Source: Tahibacter sp042701255 (lineage in GTDB: Bacteria; Pseudomonadota; Gammaproteobacteria; Xanthomonadales; Rhodanobacteraceae). Taken from it: a DNA stretch of 64,000 bases. How positions within the stretch are numbered: position 1 is the first letter of the stretch; each line of letters opens with the position of its first letter. This document shows positions 59,102 through 64,000 of the stretch, one piece after another. The notes beneath the pieces are model-generated. The model saw only the letters and a program-made list of their open reading frames with translations. It was not told where the DNA came from and did not search any database. Location of the stretch: the NCBI RefSeq assembly GCF_042701255.1, contig NZ_CP170554.1, forward strand, positions 5,208,001 to 5,272,000, read 5' to 3'. A program made the translations under genes and the position numbers.

Positions 59102-60022
59102 ATGAAAGCCATCACTCTGATCCGCCGTCTCGTTGCGGTCGTCCTGCTGTATTCCCTGTTCATTGCCGGCGCTCACGCGCAGGCCACACGTACCTGGGTG
59201 TCCGGCGTCGGCGACGATGCCAATCCCTGCAGCCGCACGGCGCCGTGCAAGACCTTCGCCGGCGCGATTTCCAAGACCGCCGCCGGCGGCGCCATCAGCG
59301 TGCTCGATCCGGGCGGCTTCGGTGCCGTGACGATCGTCAAGTCCATCACGATCGAGACCGACGGCCAGCTCGCCGGCGTGCTCAGCGCCGGCACAAACGG
59401 CGTCATCGTCAACGCCGGCGCGGCCGACGTGGTCATCCTGCGCGGCCTGCAGATCAACGGCGCGGGCACCGGCCTCAACGGCATACGCTACCTCGCCGGC
59501 AGCAATCTGATCGTCGAGGATTGCACCATCAACGGCGTGACCACCAACGGCATCGATTTCTCGCCGACGGCCACCACCTCCAAGCTGCTGTTGCGCAATA
59601 CGACGATCACGCGCGCCAACGGCGCCGGCATCTCGGTCGCGCCGACGGGCACCGGCAGTGCGGCCCTGACCATCGAAAACAGCCGGATCTACTCCAACAA
59701 GAACGGCATCACCTTGACTTCCGGCACCCTGGCGCTGAACAACTCGGTCGTGAGCCAGAACGATCTGAACGGCGTGTTCGCCAACAGCTCCGGCGCGAAC
59801 ATCACGGTCAACGTCAATGATTCGACCATCAGCAACAACGCCGCGGTCGGCGTACGCGCGCTCAACGCCACGGCTTCGGTCTTCGTGTCCAACAGCACGA
59901 TCACCGGCAACGGCACGGGCGTACTCGCCGCCGGCGGCTCGGCGATCAGCACCTACAAGACCAATCGCCTCAACAGCAACTCCACCAACGGCACCTTCAC
60001 CGCGATTCTGACCGGCGACTGA
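59102..60022 (+). CDS. Secreted right-handed beta-helix protein, 306 aa
   Basis: The ATG at 59102 has AGGG nine bases upstream; MPM two codons earlier is possible. A signal peptide (LFIAGAHA-QA) is followed by the DUF1565-like opening TRTWVSGVGDDANPCSRTAP and CKTFAGAISKTAAGG. About nine beta-helix coils follow, rich in Asn ladders (IENSRIYSNKNGITLTSG, NDSTISNNAAVGVRAL). It lacks the CSLREA motif of the protein at 40123 but shares the fold type. Function unknown; likely exported. A 15-bp hairpin follows the stop. Confidence 0.85.
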   Translation: MKAITLIRRLVAVVLLYSLFIAGAHAQATRTWVSGVGDDANPCSRTAPCKTFAGAISKTAAGGAISVLDPGGFGAVTIVKSITIETDGQLAGVLSAGTNGVIVNAGAADVVILRGLQINGAGTGLNGIRYLAGSNLIVEDCTINGVTTNGIDFSPTATTSKLLLRNTTITRANGAGISVAPTGTGSAALTIENSRIYSNKNGITLTSGTLALNNSVVSQNDLNGVFANSSGANITVNVNDSTISNNAAVGVRALNATASVFVSNSTITGNGTGVLAAGGSAISTYKTNRLNSNSTNGTFTAILTGD

Positions 60023-60036
60023 GACGCCACCGCTGC

Positions 60037-60070
60037 GGCCGGCGGGACGCGGAATCGCGTCCCGCCGGCC
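60037..60070. terminator. 15-bp perfect hairpin after the beta-helix gene
   Basis: GGCCGGCGGGACGCG pairs with CGCGTCCCGCCGGCC around GAAT, 14 bases after the stop. No U-tract. Confidence 0.65.
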
Positions 60071-60185
60071 CGGCCCGACGGCCGGCACCGCACATCCTCC
60101 GGGAATTCCGTTATGCTCCTCGCGCAATCAGGGAGTTACGGCGGCAGGAACGCCCGTTTCGCAGTTGGCGCAAACGGAGGACTGA

Positions 60186-60779
60186 ATGCTCGGAGCTATC
60201 CGTACACGGAACGACATCCACACGACGCGCGTGCTGTCGCTGGATTCCACCGGACGCATCCTCGACTGGATGAGCTGGCAGGAAGCGGTTTGCCTCTACG
60301 TCCGCGGTGCGGTCGCCTGGACCCTCGGCGATCCCTGCCTGACCATCCACGGCGGCATGAACCGCGATTCCGGCCTGCAAAGCCAGCTGGATCTGCATCC
60401 CATCGTCGCCAGCCGCGGGCATGCCCGGCCGGGCTGCTATGAGCCGGCGCCGGCGCTGACCAACACCGCGCTGTTCGCCCGCGACCGCCATCTGTGCCTG
60501 TACTGCGGCCAGCATTTCCACAAGAACCAGCTGACCCGCGACCACGTGCTGCCGCTGTCCAAGAAAGGCCTGGACGAATGGGAGAACGTGGTCAGCGCCT
60601 GTCTGCACTGCAACGTCAGGAAAGGCAGCCGCACACCGCAGCAGGCCGGCATGCCGCTGCTGGCCGTGCCGTACCGGCCGAGCTGGGTCGAGCACCTGAT
60701 CCTGTCCAACCGCAACATCCTCGCCGACCAGATGCAGTTCCTCGTCGGCCATCTGCCCAAGCACCGGCGCGTGAGCTGA
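60186..60779 (+). CDS. HNH endonuclease-domain protein
   Basis: GGAGGA four bases before the ATG is a strong start. The C-terminal half has the HNH zinc-finger nuclease pattern: LCLYCGQHF (first Cys pair), LTRDHVLPLSKKG (catalytic DH), ENVVSACLHCNVRKGSRTP (Asn, second Cys pair). The N-terminal 90 residues (RVLSLDSTGRILDWMSWQEA, VCLYVRGAVAW) match the leader of the widespread proteobacterial stand-alone HNH family of unknown substrate. 197 aa, normal length, monocistronic. Confidence 0.9.
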   Translation: MLGAIRTRNDIHTTRVLSLDSTGRILDWMSWQEAVCLYVRGAVAWTLGDPCLTIHGGMNRDSGLQSQLDLHPIVASRGHARPGCYEPAPALTNTALFARDRHLCLYCGQHFHKNQLTRDHVLPLSKKGLDEWENVVSACLHCNVRKGSRTPQQAGMPLLAVPYRPSWVEHLILSNRNILADQMQFLVGHLPKHRRVS

Positions 60780-61000
60780 GCCGCGGGCGGACCACAGCGG
60801 GCCGGCGACGACGCCGGCTGCAGTCGCTTCGCCTCGCTCCCGCCTCGTCGCAACGCCCCTGTCGCAGCGGTCCCGACCCGGGACAGGCTCCCACCGCGGC
60901 AGCCTGCCGCAGGCTTTGCCCTTGTTTTGCAAGTTTGTTTCCTTGCCCCGGCCGCAGGCGTCGCCGAAAATAGCCGCCTGACGTCCGGATCTGCCCGCAA

Positions 61001-62899
61001 ATGATCGATTCAGAGCGCTACCCGCTCCTTGCCAAGCTCGACAACACAGCCGCCCTGCGCCGGCTCGCCGATGCCGACCTGCCTGCCGTCGCGCAGGAAC
61101 TGCGCAGCTATCTGGTCGAATCCGTGGCGAGCTCGGGCGGTCATTTCGGCGCCGGCCTCGGCGTCATCGAGCTGACCGTCGCCCTGCATTACCTGTTCGA
61201 GACGCCGCGCGACCGGCTGGTCTGGGACGTCGGCCACCAGTGCTACCCGCACAAGATCCTGACCGGCCGCCGCGACCGCATCACGACGGTCAAGAAGAAG
61301 GACGGCCTCGCGCCGTTCCCGCGCCGCGAGGAAAGCGAATACGACACCTTCGGCGTCGGCCATTCGTCGACGTCGATTTCCGCTGCGCTCGGCATGGCCA
61401 TCGCGGCCCAGCGCAAGGGCGATACGCGCAAGATCGTCGCCGTGATCGGCGACGGCGCGGCCACGGCCGGCATGGCCTTCGAGGCGCTGAACCACGGCGG
61501 CGACGTCGAACCCGACATGCTCGTCGTGCTCAACGACAACGGCATGTCGATCAGCGAGAACGTCGGCGCAATGAGCAAGATGCTCGCGCGCCTGATGGCC
61601 AGCCGGCGCCTGAACCAGCTGCGCGACCGCGCCAAGGCGGCGATGCCGCGCGGCTCGTTCATCTGGCGCTTCCTGCGCCGCTGGGAAGAACACGCCAAGG
61701 GCATGTTCGTGCCGTCGACCCTGTTCGAGGAGCTCGGTTTCCACTACACCGGACCGATCGACGGCCACGACCTGCCGGCGCTGCTGCACGCGCTGCGCAC
61801 GGTCAAGGAGCTCAAGGGTCCGCAGCTGCTGCACGTGGTCACGACCAAGGGCAAGGGCTATGCGCCGGCCGAGTCCGAGCAGATCGAATACCACGCGGTA
61901 GGTCCGTTCGACCCCGTCAAGGGCCTGGTCAAGAAGGCGCCGGGCAAACCGACCTATACCGACATCTTCAGCGACTGGCTCTGCGACATGGCCGCGGCCG
62001 ACGAGCGCCTCTACGGCATCACGCCGGCGATGCGCGAAGGCTCGGGCCTCGTGCGCTTCTCGCAGGAATACCCGCAGCGCTATTTCGACGTCGCGATCGC
62101 CGAGCAGCATGCGGTGACCCTGGCCGCCGGCATGGCCTGCGAAGGCGCCAAGCCGGTGGTCGCGATCTATTCGACCTTCCTGCAGCGCGCCTACGACCAG
62201 CTGATCCACGACGTCGCGATCCAGAATCTCGACGTGACGTTCGCGATCGACCGCGCCGGCGTCGTCGGTCCCGACGGCGCCACGCATGCGGGCAGTTTCG
62301 ATCTGTCGTACCTGCGCTGCATCCCGAACATGGTCGTCATGGCGCCGGCCGACGAGGCCGAATGCCGCCAGATGCTGACGACGGGCTTCCGCCATCCGGG
62401 GCCGGCCGCGGTGCGCTATCCGCGCGGCACCGGTCCGGGCCGCGCCGTGGAGCAGGAGCTGACCGCCTTGCCGATCGGCAAGGCCGAACTGCGCCGCGAA
62501 GGCCGCCGCATCGCGCTGCTCGCGTTCGGCAGTCCGCTGACCGCGGCCGAAACCGTCGCGCGCGAGATCGACGCGACCCTCGTCAACATGCGCTTCGTCA
62601 AGCCGCTGGACACCGAGCTGCTGCGCCAGCTCGCGCAGACCCACGAAGCCTTCGTGACGATCGAGGACAACGCGGTGCAGGGCGGTGCCGGTTCCGCGGT
62701 CGCCGAGTTCTTCGCCGCCGAAGGGCTGGTGCGGCCGCTGCTGCAGCTGGGCCTGCCCGACGAATTCCTCGACCACGCCAGCCGCGAGGACCTGCTCGCG
62801 CAGAGCGGCATCGACGCCGACGGCATCCGCCGCGCCGTGCGCCAGCGCTTCGCCGCGCTGCTGCCGCAGCCGGCCTCGCCGCTGCGCAGCGCGGGCTGA
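61001..62899 (+). CDS. dxs: 1-deoxy-D-xylulose-5-phosphate synthase
   Basis: Dxs condenses pyruvate and glyceraldehyde 3-phosphate, the first step of the MEP isoprenoid pathway, also feeding thiamine and pyridoxal synthesis. The transketolase-like product (632 aa) has the early VWDVGHQCYPHKILTGRR, the ThDP/Mg motif VIGDGAATAGMAFEALNHGG with LNDNGMSIS, and the pyrimidine-domain FDVAIAEQHAVTLAAGMACE with catalytic Glu. The C-terminal domain starts near residue 490. Length is standard. Monocistronic, ending before a 10-bp hairpin. Confidence 0.95.
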   Translation: MIDSERYPLLAKLDNTAALRRLADADLPAVAQELRSYLVESVASSGGHFGAGLGVIELTVALHYLFETPRDRLVWDVGHQCYPHKILTGRRDRITTVKKKDGLAPFPRREESEYDTFGVGHSSTSISAALGMAIAAQRKGDTRKIVAVIGDGAATAGMAFEALNHGGDVEPDMLVVLNDNGMSISENVGAMSKMLARLMASRRLNQLRDRAKAAMPRGSFIWRFLRRWEEHAKGMFVPSTLFEELGFHYTGPIDGHDLPALLHALRTVKELKGPQLLHVVTTKGKGYAPAESEQIEYHAVGPFDPVKGLVKKAPGKPTYTDIFSDWLCDMAAADERLYGITPAMREGSGLVRFSQEYPQRYFDVAIAEQHAVTLAAGMACEGAKPVVAIYSTFLQRAYDQLIHDVAIQNLDVTFAIDRAGVVGPDGATHAGSFDLSYLRCIPNMVVMAPADEAECRQMLTTGFRHPGPAAVRYPRGTGPGRAVEQELTALPIGKAELRREGRRIALLAFGSPLTAAETVAREIDATLVNMRFVKPLDTELLRQLAQTHEAFVTIEDNAVQGGAGSAVAEFFAAEGLVRPLLQLGLPDEFLDHASREDLLAQSGIDADGIRRAVRQRFAALLPQPASPLRSAG

Positions 62900-62924
62900 G
62901 CCGCAAGGAAAACCCGGCCGGCAT

Positions 62925-62951
62925 CCGCGGCGGGGATTTTTCCCGCCGCGG
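62925..62951. terminator. 10-bp hairpin between convergent dxs and OmpA-family genes
   Basis: CCGCGGCGGG pairs with CCCGCCGCGG around GATTTTT. It lies 25 bases after dxs and 13 bases from the other stop, so it may terminate both. Confidence 0.6.
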
Positions 62952-62964
62952 CACTGCGCCCCGC

Positions 62965-64000
62965 TCAGTTCCGCACGAGCTCCACGCGCCGGTTGCGTGC
63001 GCGGCCTTCGGCCGTGTCGTTGCCGGCCAGCGGCCGCGTCGCACCGAGGCCGGCCGGCTGCAGTCGCGCCGCGGCCACACCTTTCCCGACCAGCGCCTTC
63101 ACGACGGCCTCGGCGCGCTGCGCCGACAGCTTGCGGTTGTAGTCGCGCGAGCCGGCCGCGTCGGTATGGCCTTCGACGGTCAGCTTCAGCGCCGGATCGG
63201 CCTGCAGCAGCGCGACGATCTCGGCCAGCACCGGCGCCGCGTCGGCCTTCAAGGTGGCCTTGTCGAAATCGAAGTTGATGTAGACCGCGACGTGGCCGTC
63301 GGCGGCAAGGCGCTGCTGCAGCTGGTTCGGCACGGCTGGCGGCGCCTGCACCGGCTTTTCCTCGACCACGTACAGCGAGATCTCGCCGGGCTGGCTGTAG
63401 ACGCTGAGCCAGATCGCACGGCCGTTCTCGTCGAAACGCGCAACCGTACGCGCATCGTCGCGCACCGACAGCAGTTGGGCGCCGAGCTCGCGCAGGCGCC
63501 GCCGGTAGTTCGCGGCGACCTCGACGTCGCTGGCCGATGTCTTGCCGTCCGCGAGCCGATAAGTCAGGTGGATGGCGTTTCCGCTGACCGGCACGTCGCT
63601 GTCACCCGCGGGATCCTCGACATGGAAATCCTGGCGCCCCCCGGCATTCACCTCGGGCGGGCCGGCGACGTAGTCCGGCATATGGCCGATCAGGCGGTAG
63701 TCGTGGCCCGACGGCGCAGTCAGCACGTAGGGCGGCTCCCGGCGCTCGACGACGACGACCGACACTTCGCCGGGCTGGTTGTAGATCACCATCCAGCGCT
63801 CGGCATCGCCGGCCAGGCGCGCCGTGATCTGTCCGTTCGCGGCAAAGGCGATCTCGGCGCCGGCGGCATCGAGCTGGCGCCGGTAGTCGGCGTCCACCTG
63901 CGCCTCGTCGGGCGCCGTCTGGCCGTCTGCCACGCGGTAAGTCTGGCGGCAGACCTTGCCCTCGGCCGTGGTATAGCCGCCGGTGCCGAGATCGCCGCTG
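62965..64000 (-). CDS. OmpA-family protein with DUF4892-like repeats, 5'-truncated by the window edge
   Basis: The frame stays open to the right edge, so the start is outside the window; the GTG at 63933 is internal. Two similar modules of about 120 residues (VDADYRRQLDAAGAEIAFAA, then VAANYRRRLRELGAQLLSVR, each followed by VIYNQPGEVSVVVVE or SVYSQPGEISLYVVE) precede an OmpA C-terminal domain. That domain carries the peptidoglycan-binding NFDFDKATLKADAA, VEGHTDAAGSRDYNRKLSAQ and GATRPLAGNDTAEGRARNRR. It should link the outer membrane or periplasm to the cell wall. Confidence 0.9.
   Translation of the reverse strand, partial: SGDLGTGGYTTAEGKVCRQTYRVADGQTAPDEAQVDADYRRQLDAAGAEIAFAANGQITARLAGDAERWMVIYNQPGEVSVVVVERREPPYVLTAPSGHDYRLIGHMPDYVAGPPEVNAGGRQDFHVEDPAGDSDVPVSGNAIHLTYRLADGKTSASDVEVAANYRRRLRELGAQLLSVRDDARTVARFDENGRAIWLSVYSQPGEISLYVVEEKPVQAPPAVPNQLQQRLAADGHVAVYINFDFDKATLKADAAPVLAEIVALLQADPALKLTVEGHTDAAGSRDYNRKLSAQRAEAVVKALVGKGVAAARLQPAGLGATRPLAGNDTAEGRARNRRVELVRN

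Noticed and set aside
60186..60779. The HNH protein as evidence of a mobile intron or phage
   Set aside because: It is a stand-alone family common in Proteobacteria; there is no integrase, repeat boundary or phage gene nearby.

Overview
The window looks like a chromosomal segment of a high-GC gammaproteobacterium, most likely a Xanthomonadales/Rhodanobacteraceae-type soil or water denitrifier. That placement is an inference from codon bias, gene families, GGGAATC heptanucleotide repeats and C-terminal IFADGFE-type tails; no rRNA or other phylogenetic marker is present. I see no tRNA, rRNA, CRISPR array, integrase or insertion sequence. A sensor kinase is cut by the left edge and an OmpA-family protein by the right edge.

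Layout. 1-4.2 kb: kinase end, three small genes, a DoxX-like gene and gene-poor DNA with a possible decayed coding remnant. 4.2-9.5 kb: two converging transcription units. The plus unit is a GT2 synthase, a 59-aa membrane protein, an ATP-grasp enzyme and a histidine phosphatase. The minus unit is a YaiO-type TPR/beta-barrel protein and a PIG-L deacetylase. Together they resemble the parts list of a Pga-type exopolysaccharide exporter built from YaiO/YaiP/YaiS-like families. 10-15 kb: small secreted, membrane and disordered proteins, a hemerythrin and a CotH/lamin-tail protein. 15.2-18 kb: nirK (cytochrome c fusion), nirV and a SCO copper chaperone. 18-22 kb: two tandem receiver proteins and a three-domain LigD. 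22.3-27.7 kb: norB (qNOR), nnrS and sirB-like genes, an FNR-family regulator and a universal stress protein. TTGAT-N4-ATCAA-type boxes lie about 64-65 bp before the start codons of nirK, norB and the usp gene, which points to one nitrite/NO regulon.

28-34.6 kb: two multiheme c cytochromes, a MocR-like regulator, small membrane proteins, GFA, MarR and zinc-ribbon genes. 35-39 kb: an exonuclease/helicase pair matching MrfB/MrfA (YprB/YprA). 40-50.5 kb: a CSLREA beta-helix protein with a frameshift, an NTF2-like protein, recQ, and a two-gene unit encoding secreted proteins; one is a 1555-aa Ig-repeat protein with an M30-like domain whose HExxH reads HNMSH. 51-64 kb: CorA with a membrane partner and a hairpin-rich upstream region, a delta-60 repeat protein, an LEA14-like lipoprotein, acyl-CoA dehydrogenase, GNAT, beta-helix and HNH proteins, dxs and the OmpA-family gene.

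Many genes end in long, perfect GC-rich hairpins with no U-tract. A second terminator type carries a U6 tract inside a short repeated element found three times, twice as an inverted pair.
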